Of a DNA stretch of 12,114 nucleotides, positions 1 through 7,623 are shown piece by piece; the stretch's first letter is position 1; each line of letters starts with the position of its first letter. The notes under the pieces are model-generated. The model was not told where the DNA came from and did no database searches. It was given only the letters and a program-made list of their open reading frames with translations. This DNA comes from Tubulinosema ratisbonensis. Its lineage: Eukaryota; Microsporidia; Tubulinosematidae. The translations under genes and the position numbers were made by a program. Where the stretch lies: assembly GCA_004000155.1 (NCBI GenBank), contig RCSS01000271.1, positions 1 through 12,114 of the forward strand, read 5' to 3'.

Positions 1-452
1 TAATTATGCAAATTTGCAAATACTAGATAAACAGCAAATTTTTATAATAATTGATATGTAAAGTTTTTTATTGTATTTTTTAAGATGTTTTATTATAATT
101 TTAAATTTAATGTATTTAATTATATCTTATTTTAAACCATTTTTTATTTGGTAAAAATTATTTTAAATAAATGATATCACAAATCTTAAGTGAAACTTTA
201 GTTAAAATAATTTTAATAAAATTCTTATATTCTTTCTAAACAGACTCTAATATAAAATAAATAACTTAGATTTAATAAGCCTTATCTTATAAAAATCACT
301 TACAAATCATTTGAAATTTTGTGTTGTAAAATTTTTTTCTAATATCTAAAAATTTTTATTTACTTCACCGATTATTTAATATCAAAAAATTATCAATAAG
401 AGGTTCTTAGAGTGTTTTAAATTATATATAAAGTCTATTTTTTACCCATAAA
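1..452. other. AT-rich region upstream of paralogue A
   Basis: No credible coding frame, tRNA or repeat array is visible. The stretch is dominated by A/T runs. Its right end should hold the promoter and short 5' leader of paralogue A: an ATCAAAAAATT element near 380-392 and the CCC start motif at 444-455, both of which recur upstream of paralogue B. A GCAAATTTGC palindrome near 9-18 is probably chance in this base composition. Confidence 0.6.
380..403 (+). promoter_or_regulatory. Upstream element shared with paralogue B
   Basis: The bases TATCAAAAAATT followed by ATCAATAAGAGG lie about 73 bases before the ATG of paralogue A. Paralogue B has TATCAAAAAATT followed by a GATAATAAAGG segment, starting 58 bases before its ATG. 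The order TATCAAAAAATT, then AT(C/A)AATAA-like, then AGG-like is the same in both. This may be a shared promoter element or residual homology of the duplicated upstream DNA. High A/T content makes partial matches easy, so the call is tentative. Confidence 0.35.
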
Positions 453-455
453 ATG
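444..455 (+). promoter_or_regulatory. CCC-type start motif of paralogue A (ACCCATAAAATG)
   Basis: ACCC is followed by ATAAA and then the ATG at 453, so five bases separate the last C from the start codon. Paralogue B has ACCC, ATATA and ATG with the same spacing. CCC/GGG-like motifs just upstream of start codons are a published property of microsporidian genes and mark transcription starts with extremely short leaders. The motif supports the ATG at 453 over the in-frame ATG nine bases downstream. Confidence 0.65.
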
Positions 456-2510
456 ATTATTATGTGTATAGCATTTATAAAATTATTGTCTTGCTCAAAT
501 TTAGATCAATTAGAAGATACATTAAAAATTCTACAAGATTATGATAAGAAAGCAAAAAGTTCAATGGATTCTTCAATTGATCCGATGCGAGTAAATTTTA
601 TTAAAGATGCATTGACAAGCGAATTTACATTTCATCAATCCCAGAACCAGATTCCATATCTTTATAGTTTACATGATAATGATAACAATTATGGAATGAT
701 TTATAATTGTAAAGAAAGTAACGGAAACTCTTTTGATCAAAATAAAACATCTAACTTTGCCCTTATAAATGGAATTACGGCCACAGGTCCATTTGGAAAT
801 GAATTTGTTAATATGACTTCAAGTAATAGCGATGTACAAGTTAATTTAAATGAAAATTTCGGCAGTTATGATAAAGTAAACTTTAGATTGCCGTCTATAG
901 AATCATTTAAGATAGCAAGAGAATTTGATGAATTTAAAAATAAAATGAAAAAAGAGGCTACATCTGCAAATAATTGCACTGAATTCAATGAAAACTGGAT
1001 TCAACTTGAAAATTCAAATAACAATAATCAAGCGTATCGCAGTAATTTGATGGGAGAAGGGGTTTCTGACCAAAACTTAAATACTTTAGGAACGTATGAA
1101 AATCTTTCTCCAAGAGGGATTTTGCCTTCTTCTGAGAACACTAACCAGCCACAAAAAAGAACACTAGAACAATCATCTGAATCGTTATATCAACCGCGAT
1201 CAAAAAAAGTAAAAGTAATTAAAGATAAAAAACAAACATGCAAATTATATTATCAAAATAAAAAAATTAGAAAACAAATAATGGATATAAATTTTAGAAA
1301 TTCAAATTTAGATTTTTTACAAAAAAGTGCACCAAAAACATTTTTAGATATTAAAAAGCATGAAAACGATACAAAAATTGATTTAATATTTTATGAAGAA
1401 ATACAAATCATTAAAGTAATTAACGAATTAGAAAAAACCTTTCCAATTAGATTAGATAAAGTTTTTCGACATCTTACATCAAAACAATTAAACGTAATAG
1501 CGATCGCAGAAAAAACTAAAGAATGTGATGAGGCATTGGATTCACTACAAAAATTCTTTCTAAAATTTATTTACAATTTAGAGTTAAGACAAACTTTTAT
1601 AAAAGAAGTGGATAAATTATGTCTCGAATTTGTTTTTCAAAAAAAGTCTGGATATGTAAAAAAAGCTATAAAAATAATAGTTTTTTTTAATTTAATATTA
1701 AAAAAATATGCCAAATCTATAAAAGTATTTTGTGTTAAAAAAACTACGAACTACTTTGTAATGTTGAGATCATATTTTCAACCAGACGAAAGTGAGTTAT
1801 GTAAAAGTAAACTTTTGACTTTTTTTAATGATTTTTTGAAAAATCCTAATTTCAAAATAGTTACGGATTTATTTCCAGAAATACAAATTTTTATTGACGA
1901 AATTAAAGCTAGAGATTGTTTCAAGTATAATTATAAACGCATACATTTATTTTTGTCAATTATAGGAATAAAGATTTTTATATTACGTGGAAACCTTCAA
2001 TATGCTTTTAAGCGCGATATTTCAAATTCCTTTTCCCATTTTCAAAATTCAAATTTTATAAATTTCTTTGTATTTGAAATGAGATGTTTTTTATGTACAT
2101 ATGGCTTTAACTTCCTGACAGATAAAGACTCAATCAAGTTTTTGATTTTTAATACTTTTATAAGTTTTTTAAGAATTTTGAATATTAAAGATTTTGAAGG
2201 AGTAAAATTCGATGATTATATTACTCTAGATCAATTTAAATATTTAGGAATACCAGGAGATATGAAACTTGATAGGGACAATAAGATTAAAAGAGGAGAT
2301 GGGGAACCATTTTTCTTTAGTATTTCGATTACAAAACTTTCTTTTATTTATATGTATCTGTTTTCAAAATTGCAAAAAAGAGCACATAATAAAAAACTAG
2401 ATCCTACTGATCTTGAAGACTGTTTTAAAATTCAATTTTTCTACAATACCACCTATGATAAAAAGATGCAATACCTAACTAATAAATTGAAGCAATATCT
2501 AGAAATATAG
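453..2510 (+). CDS. Paralogue A: unrecognised 685-aa protein with NLS-like cluster and conserved C-terminal domain
   Basis: I do not recognise this family. The start at 453 is chosen because the CCC motif sits directly before it. Residues 2-13 are hydrophobic and could be a weak signal peptide or anchor. Residues 30-245 are low-complexity, rich in Asn, Ser and Asp/Glu, and look disordered. A basic cluster follows (PRSKKVKVIKDKK, 248-260, and NKKIRK, 269-274) and resembles a nuclear localisation signal. From about 310 to the end, the protein aligns closely with paralogue B at 4859-6922. Shared marks include FPI (330-332), YKRIHLFLS (494-502), NFINFFVFEMRCFLC (534-548), VKFDDYI (584-590) and a Tyr/Leu-rich C-terminal helix. 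The N-terminal halves align poorly, except for a short stretch near the start. There is no visible catalytic motif. An AATAAA lies 12 bases past the TAG stop. The uninterrupted long frame and the paralogue make it a real gene; a host-directed role is only inference. Confidence 0.9.
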   Translation: MIIMCIAFIKLLSCSNLDQLEDTLKILQDYDKKAKSSMDSSIDPMRVNFIKDALTSEFTFHQSQNQIPYLYSLHDNDNNYGMIYNCKESNGNSFDQNKTSNFALINGITATGPFGNEFVNMTSSNSDVQVNLNENFGSYDKVNFRLPSIESFKIAREFDEFKNKMKKEATSANNCTEFNENWIQLENSNNNNQAYRSNLMGEGVSDQNLNTLGTYENLSPRGILPSSENTNQPQKRTLEQSSESLYQPRSKKVKVIKDKKQTCKLYYQNKKIRKQIMDINFRNSNLDFLQKSAPKTFLDIKKHENDTKIDLIFYEEIQIIKVINELEKTFPIRLDKVFRHLTSKQLNVIAIAEKTKECDEALDSLQKFFLKFIYNLELRQTFIKEVDKLCLEFVFQKKSGYVKKAIKIIVFFNLILKKYAKSIKVFCVKKTTNYFVMLRSYFQPDESELCKSKLLTFFNDFLKNPNFKIVTDLFPEIQIFIDEIKARDCFKYNYKRIHLFLSIIGIKIFILRGNLQYAFKRDISNSFSHFQNSNFINFFVFEMRCFLCTYGFNFLTDKDSIKFLIFNTFISFLRILNIKDFEGVKFDDYITLDQFKYLGIPGDMKLDRDNKIKRGDGEPFFFSISITKLSFIYMYLFSKLQKRAHNKKLDPTDLEDCFKIQFFYNTTYDKKMQYLTNKLKQYLEI

Positions 2511-2521
2511 TTAATTTTATA

Positions 2522-2527
2522 AATAAA
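2522..2527 (+). terminator. Possible poly(A) signal of paralogue A
   Basis: AATAAA begins 12 bases after the TAG stop of paralogue A. Microsporidian transcripts often end very close to the stop codon, so the position is plausible. The hexamer is common by chance in DNA this AT-rich. Confidence 0.3.
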
Positions 2528-3233
2528 TTGATAAACTTTGAAATTTATTATTATAAATGCAATTAATAGTAATATTTTGCCATATTAAACTACTTCAAAA
2601 ATATATATTGCAATTTCAAATTTCATCTACTTATTTATAAGTGTCAGAGAACTAATTTTTTAAATTTATCATTCATTTTCATCTAATACCCTTGAGCGCT
2701 GTATCCTTTATTGGGGTGATTTTTATGAATAAAATTATTAAGTTGAAATCATATTTATTTCAAATATTTAAAACTCTATCAGAAGTATGCTATGTTGTTT
2801 CAAATTTAGAAAAAATATTGTTTGCTTTGGTTCTTTATATCTTTTTGAGACACCCTCTTTGTATCAATACGTATAATTTATTCACAGACAACAAATACAA
2901 TAAAAAAATTAAAATTGAAATGCTATTAATTATAAAATGATCAAGTCTGTAAAAAAATATTTTTTGAAATGATAATGAATTACATCTTTTGCTCTCTAGA
3001 AATATAGCTGTTTTCAAAAGAAATTTATACATCATTGTTATAAATAATATGGTATATTTCAGAAGTTTTAAAATGTTTAACTCCTTTATTTAATCTTTCT
3101 ATAATCCTTGGGTATAAAAAAATATTCAGGCCCTTTTTAGATTATTATTATAAGAAAAGGTAAGGTAGACTTAGGCAGTCGATAGAGCGCATGGGGTGGG
3201 TTTTAGCGGATGAAAGGCTCGCATCGTCTTGAG

Positions 3234-3249
3234 CTATACTTAAGTATAG
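3234..3249. repeat. Perfect 16-base palindrome, hairpin with TTAA loop
   Basis: CTATAC, TTAA and GTATAG form a perfect inverted repeat in the middle of the GC-richer island. As RNA it would make a six-pair stem with a four-base loop. It lies between the GC-rich left part and the repeated right part of the island, consistent with one helix of a folded RNA. Confidence 0.55.
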
Positions 3250-3264
3250 AGAATCATATTTTAC

Positions 3265-3287
3265 CGTATGTTTCCGTCAACTAGGCA
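3265..3287. repeat. Imperfect direct repeat inside the island, copy 1
   Basis: CGTATG, TTTCC, GTCAA and CTAGGCA occur in this order and recur in the same order at 3325-3349 as CGTATG, TTTTCC, ATCC and CTAGGCA. The copies are about 60 bases apart. A third isolated TAGGCA is at 3172-3177. The repeat may reflect internal duplication of an RNA or a mobile-element remnant. Confidence 0.5.
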
Positions 3288-3324
3288 TAAATATTCTATA
3301 TATAAGGTATAGCCAAAAGATCTT

Positions 3325-3349
3325 CGTATGAATTTTCCATCCCTAGGCA
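3325..3349. repeat. Imperfect direct repeat inside the island, copy 2
   Basis: Partner of 3265-3287. It keeps the CGTATG and CTAGGCA ends with a two-base longer middle. It closes the island: the next bases return to an A-run and ordinary A/T-rich sequence. Confidence 0.5.
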
Positions 3350-3913
3350 ACAAAAAAAATAAGATGAAATATTTTAAATGAAAATTTTGATTTTATATTT
3401 TATAAAATTAAATAACAAATCGATAAAATTTTTGTTAATGTAATTTAATATATTAGTTACATTTGTGAAAACTAACTTTTACTTTTATAAATAATAACTA
3501 AATAATCTTTGAGAATAAAAAAACCTTTTTAGTTTGTTATTATTTTTTCTTGTAAAATTCATTTTTAAAGTGCATTTCTTATTCATAAAATAGTTATTTT
3601 TCTAAAAAAATAGAATTAATGTTTCTAAAATAACAATTTAGAAGTGAATTTAAGGATGAAATGATCTTATGATTTTTTTATTTTCAATAATTTATAGTTA
3701 ATTTTACTATCTATTTTATTCAATGTTGAAAGATTATTTATACCCATATTAGATTTATTAACTCCTAATAGTTAAATAAGATATGTGTTCTACTCTGCAA
3801 AAAACCTAGTATTTCAAAAAAAACATTTTTTTGCCATTAGAATGGTGAATTATAACTGGGTATTTAAATATTTGCTCTTAAAAAAGATTTTAAGATGCTT
3901 TATTTTTTTAGGT

Positions 3914-3940
3914 CTAATTAATGTGAGCTTACCAATAGTT
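3914..3940. repeat. Short near-repeat, copy 1
   Basis: TAATTAATGTGAGCTTACCA followed by ATAGTT closely matches 4161-4188, where the core reads ATTAATTTGAGCTTAGCAAT followed by AGTT. Only two bases differ over the 24-base core. The flanks show no clear continuation, so this is a small dispersed or locally duplicated piece with no evident function. Confidence 0.4.
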
Positions 3941-4160
3941 ATATTTATCAAGCAGTTAGTGACATCTATAATTTATTGTATTAATCGAATTACATGTTAT
4001 TACACTAAGCTTCAACTTAAATAAAACTCTCATTTTTTGTAGAATTCAAAATCTAAAAATTTCCTATTAATTTAACACTCAACGAATTTACAAAATACAA
4101 GTTTTATAACAAGTCTGCTTTGTTTATAAAAAATGCTAAGATCAAAAAGGTATTTATATT

Positions 4161-4188
4161 GATGATTAATTTGAGCTTAGCAATAGTT
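4161..4188. repeat. Short near-repeat, copy 2
   Basis: Direct-orientation partner of 3914-3940, about 250 bases downstream in the same intergenic region. Neither copy lies in a credible gene. Confidence 0.4.
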
Positions 4189-4292
4189 TTGATTTAAAAA
4201 ATATAATTTTATTATTTGAATACTAATTTTTTAAATTTTACAATATATAAAACGAATTAATCGTATAAATTAAATAATTTATTTTCTAAACA

Positions 4293-4375
4293 ACCCTGTT
4301 AACTGGTACTATGATTAAATATCATCGCCCTTTTCTGCTATCTAATATTACTTGAATTTGTAATTTATAATTTTT
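4293..4375. repeat. Possible degenerate dispersed repeat (related to 7605-7810)
   Basis: Contains ACCCTGTT (4293-4300) and then GCTATCTAATATTAC (4337-4351), followed by an AATTTGTAATTTATAA-like stretch. The same blocks, in the same order and orientation, occur at 7605-7612, at 7780-7794 (one base different) and in the bases after that. Spacing differs greatly (about 45 against 175 bases), so this is either an old repeat with indels or partly coincidence. Confidence 0.25.
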
Positions 4376-4799
4376 TTAGAAATATTAGTATAAATTGTGT
4401 CTAAAGTATTTAATTTATACTACAAAAATGATCAAATAAAATTTAAAATTTTTTGACAAAATAAAAATAAATTATTTTCATTCTTGCAGACGTAAACAAA
4501 GAACTAATTGCTTATATGTTACTAGCTTATAAAAAATTATTAAATTAATTTTTGTAGTCAATTTACTGTGCGATAAAAGAATATAAATCTTAATCAAAAT
4601 ATTATAATTTATTTCTAATGAGAATAACTCAGATTGAAATAAAAGATTGGAGAACACAATTTACCAAAAATATTAAAGAATTGATATTATAATATCTCTA
4701 TATACTGTAAGTGATATGTTTTCTTTTAAAGATTCGTTATATAAGATTTTTATTTGTTATTTTTAAATTAAAAATTTTTTATATGGTAAATATTTTTTC

Positions 4800-4821
4800 T
4801 TATCAAAAAATTTTTTGATAA
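4800..4821. promoter_or_regulatory. Perfect 22-base palindrome upstream of paralogue B
   Basis: The half-site TTATCAAAAAA is followed at once by its exact complement in reverse, giving a perfect 22-base inverted repeat that ends 37 bases before the ATG of paralogue B. It could be a binding site for a dimeric DNA-binding protein or a cruciform-prone site. The left half is shared with the region 73 bases upstream of paralogue A, where the right half is incomplete. Confidence 0.45.
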
Positions 4822-4849
4822 TAAAGGCAAAAGAGTTTTGTAGGCATAT

Positions 4850-4861
4850 ACCCATATAATG
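4850..4861 (+). promoter_or_regulatory. CCC-type start motif of paralogue B (ACCCATATAATG)
   Basis: ACCC, then ATATA, then the ATG at 4859. The spacing and seven-base core (ACCCATA) are identical to those of paralogue A. It matches the CCC-type signal known before microsporidian start codons and supports 4859 as the start rather than the in-frame ATG 15 bases on. Confidence 0.65.
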
Positions 4862-6922
4862 AAAATTTTTAAAATGCTATTGTTAATAGACAGGAGTTTT
4901 TGCGCTTTTTTTGATCCCTTGAGGGAGGCTATGAAAGTAATTTATGAGGTTGAAGAAGAAGATAACATACAAAGAGGTATACTGCCAGAAAATATAGTAA
5001 CAATCTCGTGCGACCGAAATCAGTCAATGGGTGAGCAATCGGCAGAATGCAACGCGGAACCATATACTTACTCTTTGGTATCAGAATCAAATCAGGAATC
5101 TTTTTTGAATGAAATTTATAATGAATATAACACCAATCATATTACTTGCAATAATGCCTCTAAAGAAACTCCAGAGGATTTAAATATTTTGATTAACGAC
5201 TTTGATTTTAAAGAATCAGCATTTTTAAATGCTAGTGTTTTTAACTGTAACGGTTCCAACGAACCAAATAGACTGGTTTCTAATAACGATAAACCTTGCT
5301 ATTGTGATTTTGAGCTGGGAGCAGTGGAAGATTTGTGTCAACAAGATAGTTTTCAAACTGTAGATACGCATTTGATTGTAGAAATAAATGAAAATCATAA
5401 TAAAGAACATCTCGAAAATGAAATAATTGGTGATAACGATTTTGATTCGTCTACAATTTCCGCCGAAGAAGAGCTGCCATACAACGAAATTGAAATAACT
5501 ACTCTAAATCGAATGTTTTCTAATAGAGAAAATGAAAAGCAAATTAATATCAAAAACAAAAACCTCAAAAGAAAATTTAGTGATGTTGAGTCGTTTGACA
5601 CTGAATCTGATTGCGAAGATATAAAAACACATAAAAGGAAAAAAGGATCCAAAGAAAGTGAAGACATAAGAAAAAAACAAACCAAAAAGAACCTCGGGAA
5701 TGGTGGAATAGAAACATTACAAGAGAAAATCATTAGAACATTCAAAAAAGGAAAAAAGTATGACGACACAAAAACGATTGATTTAAAACTTTATAAAAAA
5801 ATAAGAATTGTTAAATGTATAGAAGAAGCAGAAAAAGACTTCCCGATTAGTTTCTACAAAGTATTTTTGCTGCTGGAATCAAAACCTCTGAATGTTTCTG
5901 AGTTTGAATTGAAAAATAAAGAAAAAGAAAACAACTTTGTAGATTTATATGCTTTTTGCAATAAATATATATTAAATATGACTTTAAGAGAAACTTTTTT
6001 GACAGAAGTAGACTGTTTAAAGTATAATTTGGATATTTTTAATTGTTTAAAACTTAGTAGCGAAATTGAATTATTATTAATTCAGTTTAATTCTATATTG
6101 GAAAAATATACTGAGGAAATAAAGGAAGTTTATTGCAAACGAATGAGTAATTATTTTGATAAATTAAGTGAATATTTTCAGTTTGATAAAAAAGATGTGT
6201 GTTTCTCAAAAACCGTATGCTTTTTTGAATATTTTTTAAAAGATCCCAAGTTTAAAATCATTGAATTGTTAATTCCAGAAATAGACGTTTTTTTAAATGA
6301 AATAAAAAGGAAAACAGGACTGAGATATACTTATAAAAGAATACACTTGTTTCTTTCACTTTTAGGATTTAAATTATTTTTTTTATATGAAAATATTAAA
6401 CACGTATTTGCTATTAACAGTAGAAATCCTTCATTTGTTTTTACAGATTCTAATTTTATAAATTTCTTTATTTTTGAAATGAGATGTTTCCTGTGTTTTT
6501 TCGCGTTTAATTTTATAAAAAATAAGGGCGAAATCAAATTCTTTATTTATAATACATTAATTAGTTTTATTAGATTATTAAACGTAGAAGATTTTAAAAA
6601 TGTAAAATTCGATGATTATATTTCTTATCAAGAATTTAAAATTCTATCTATTCCAGAAAAGATTAGATTAAAAAAGAATATAAATCCTAAGAAAAGCCAG
6701 AAGAGTTTTGTTTTCTATGAAATACAAAGTATCAATTCTACTAGCATATATGATTTTTTGCGTTTTAAACTAAGAGTTAAAAAATATTCGCAAACAACAC
6801 CTTTGCATCAAAAAGCATTGGAAAAACTAGTACCTAGATTTTATAAAAATGATATTTTTTCTAAAAAAATATTAGACATTACTTCAAAACTTAAAGCTTA
6901 CTTGGAAGAAATAACACTTTAA
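4859..6922 (+). CDS. Paralogue B: unrecognised 687-aa protein, acidic N-terminal half, NLS-like clusters, conserved C-terminal domain
   Basis: Same family as paralogue A and nearly the same length; I do not recognise it. Residues 4-18 are moderately hydrophobic with a basic n-region (MKIFK), a weak signal-peptide candidate broken by Asp11. Residues 25-235 are acidic and low-complexity. Basic clusters follow: LKRKF (236-240), HKRKKGSK (258-265) and RKKQTKK (271-277). The first two are separated by about 18 acidic residues, so this is not a tight bipartite NLS, but it is nuclear-signal-like. From about 308 on it aligns with A: FPI (328-330), YKRIHLFLS (492-500), NFINFFIFEMRCFLC (532-546), VKFDDYI (582-588) and a C-terminal KLKAYLEE helix. 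RGILP (39-43) also occurs in A but at residue 221. There is no transmembrane segment or enzyme motif I can identify, although the C-terminal domain is rich in Phe, Ile and Leu and probably helical. A likely poly(A) hexamer lies 33 bases after the stop. Confidence 0.9.
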   Translation: MKIFKMLLLIDRSFCAFFDPLREAMKVIYEVEEEDNIQRGILPENIVTISCDRNQSMGEQSAECNAEPYTYSLVSESNQESFLNEIYNEYNTNHITCNNASKETPEDLNILINDFDFKESAFLNASVFNCNGSNEPNRLVSNNDKPCYCDFELGAVEDLCQQDSFQTVDTHLIVEINENHNKEHLENEIIGDNDFDSSTISAEEELPYNEIEITTLNRMFSNRENEKQINIKNKNLKRKFSDVESFDTESDCEDIKTHKRKKGSKESEDIRKKQTKKNLGNGGIETLQEKIIRTFKKGKKYDDTKTIDLKLYKKIRIVKCIEEAEKDFPISFYKVFLLLESKPLNVSEFELKNKEKENNFVDLYAFCNKYILNMTLRETFLTEVDCLKYNLDIFNCLKLSSEIELLLIQFNSILEKYTEEIKEVYCKRMSNYFDKLSEYFQFDKKDVCFSKTVCFFEYFLKDPKFKIIELLIPEIDVFLNEIKRKTGLRYTYKRIHLFLSLLGFKLFFLYENIKHVFAINSRNPSFVFTDSNFINFFIFEMRCFLCFFAFNFIKNKGEIKFFIYNTLISFIRLLNVEDFKNVKFDDYISYQEFKILSIPEKIRLKKNINPKKSQKSFVFYEIQSINSTSIYDFLRFKLRVKKYSQTTPLHQKALEKLVPRFYKNDIFSKKILDITSKLKAYLEEITL

Positions 6923-6954
6923 ATAATTGATGAATCATTTTTATTGTATTGATG

Positions 6955-6960
6955 AATAAA
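6955..6960 (+). terminator. Possible poly(A) signal of paralogue B
   Basis: AATAAA starts 33 bases after the TAA stop of paralogue B. The position is plausible, but the hexamer is weak evidence in A/T-rich DNA. Confidence 0.3.
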
Positions 6961-7600
6961 TATTTATCTTCATTTATTTTTAATGTCTTATTAAAATGTT
7001 TCAGCTAATAAAAACTGTTATTCCTAAATATTTTACTAAAACTATTTAAATCTAATATTAATTATACTAAAGTAAAAGATTACGAAATATTAATAAGTTT
7101 TATTACGAACGAAGTTTTTCGTAAAATTATGAAAATACAATATCTTTATTCTACGTAAATTTGACATAAAATTTTTACAAAAAATATCTTGATGAGATGC
7201 CCAAAAACTCTAATTTTTACATATTTTAATAATATTTTTAAAAATATTTATTTTTAAGAAAAGGTCTCAAAAAGATGAGGTTTCTTGAAACTAATAGTTA
7301 AATGACAAAACTAATATGGTATAAAAATAAGAAATTTTATGAAAATATTTTAATATGTTTATCGCATATCAAATATATAATATTCTAATTGTTTTATTAA
7401 ATTGTTATGTACAAAATAACAAAAATTAAAACTTAAAGTTTATGAAGAGTTGGATGCTTAGGATTTTAAATTCTCGAAGTAGAGAAAAATAAAGAATTTT
7501 ATTTATAGTTTCTCATTTTAACTATTTTATCAATTTTTAATAACCCGTCATAAACATATTATATATTTTAAATTTTTATTGATGTTCTTTTACTTTATAT

Positions 7601-7623
7601 CATTACCCTGTTGCATGGCAATG
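7601..7623. repeat. Small imperfect hairpin
   Basis: CATTACC and GGCAATG can pair with one A/C mismatch around a nine-base loop (CTGTTGCAT). It stands out mildly from the A/T background and is followed by a run of six C. No function can be assigned. Confidence 0.3.

Larger units (their letters stand above)
3128..3350. ncRNA. GC-richer structured island, candidate non-coding RNA of unknown class
   Basis: Bases 3181-3240 contain 31 G/C of 60, against a surrounding sequence that is overwhelmingly A/T, and the change is abrupt on both sides. There is no open frame across it. Possible stems include GACT/AGTC (3168-3180), GATG/CATC around 3208-3225, a perfect CTATAC-TTAA-GTATAG hairpin (3234-3249) and CTATA/TATAG (3296-3312). 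In AT-rich genomes such islands are often structured RNA genes. The strand is undecided. On the plus strand a TATAAAAAAATA box (3114-3125) precedes it, as in TATA-driven Pol III genes. On the minus strand the same bases give a T-run that could be a Pol III terminator. I tested by eye for tRNA, 5S, U2, U6, SRP, RNase P and MRP motifs and found no convincing match. It could also be a transposon or rRNA remnant. Confidence 0.4.
2511..4858. other. Long intergenic region between the paralogues
   Basis: About 2.3 kb without a gene I can support. Open frames here are short, depend on TTG or GTG starts, or encode only A/T-driven Phe/Leu/Ile/Lys composition. Separately listed contents are the GC-richer island at about 3128-3350, a near-repeat pair at 3914 and 4161, a segment at 4293-4375 that partly recurs near 7605-7810, and the palindrome and start motif of paralogue B at its right end. 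The remainder is unstructured A/T-rich DNA. Confidence 0.6.

Noticed and set aside
2692..2940. 82-codon open frame on the plus strand
   Set aside because: It begins with TTG; the first ATG (2726) leaves about 71 residues of Phe/Leu/Ile-rich sequence typical of A/T-rich noise. It overlaps another open frame on the opposite strand and has no CCC motif at the ATG.
2835..3035. 66-codon open frame on the minus strand starting ATG ATG
   Set aside because: Low-complexity composition, no homology I can recognise, and no start motif near the ATG.
3128..3350. Island as U2, U6, 5S, SRP, RNase P or MRP RNA, or a tRNA
   Set aside because: Minus strand has CTTTTGGCT as in U2 but no GTAGTA branch-recognition sequence; no ACAGAGA for U6; CGGAAACA is reminiscent of the SRP helix 8 loop but the flanking conserved bases are absent; GATAGAGCGC looks like a tRNA D-arm, but no matching acceptor, anticodon and T-arms follow; GAAAGGCTC only loosely resembles the first RNase P/MRP conserved region and no matching last region pairs with it.
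3785..4024. 79-codon open frame on the plus strand
   Set aside because: It depends on a GTG start, improbable in a eukaryote, and its internal ATG product is short and A/T-driven.
5225..6537. Three minus-strand open frames (5225-5410, 5395-5769, 6331-6537) inside paralogue B
   Set aside because: They are antisense shadows of a long conserved gene, rich in Ser/Phe/Leu as expected from complementing Lys/Glu/Asn codons.
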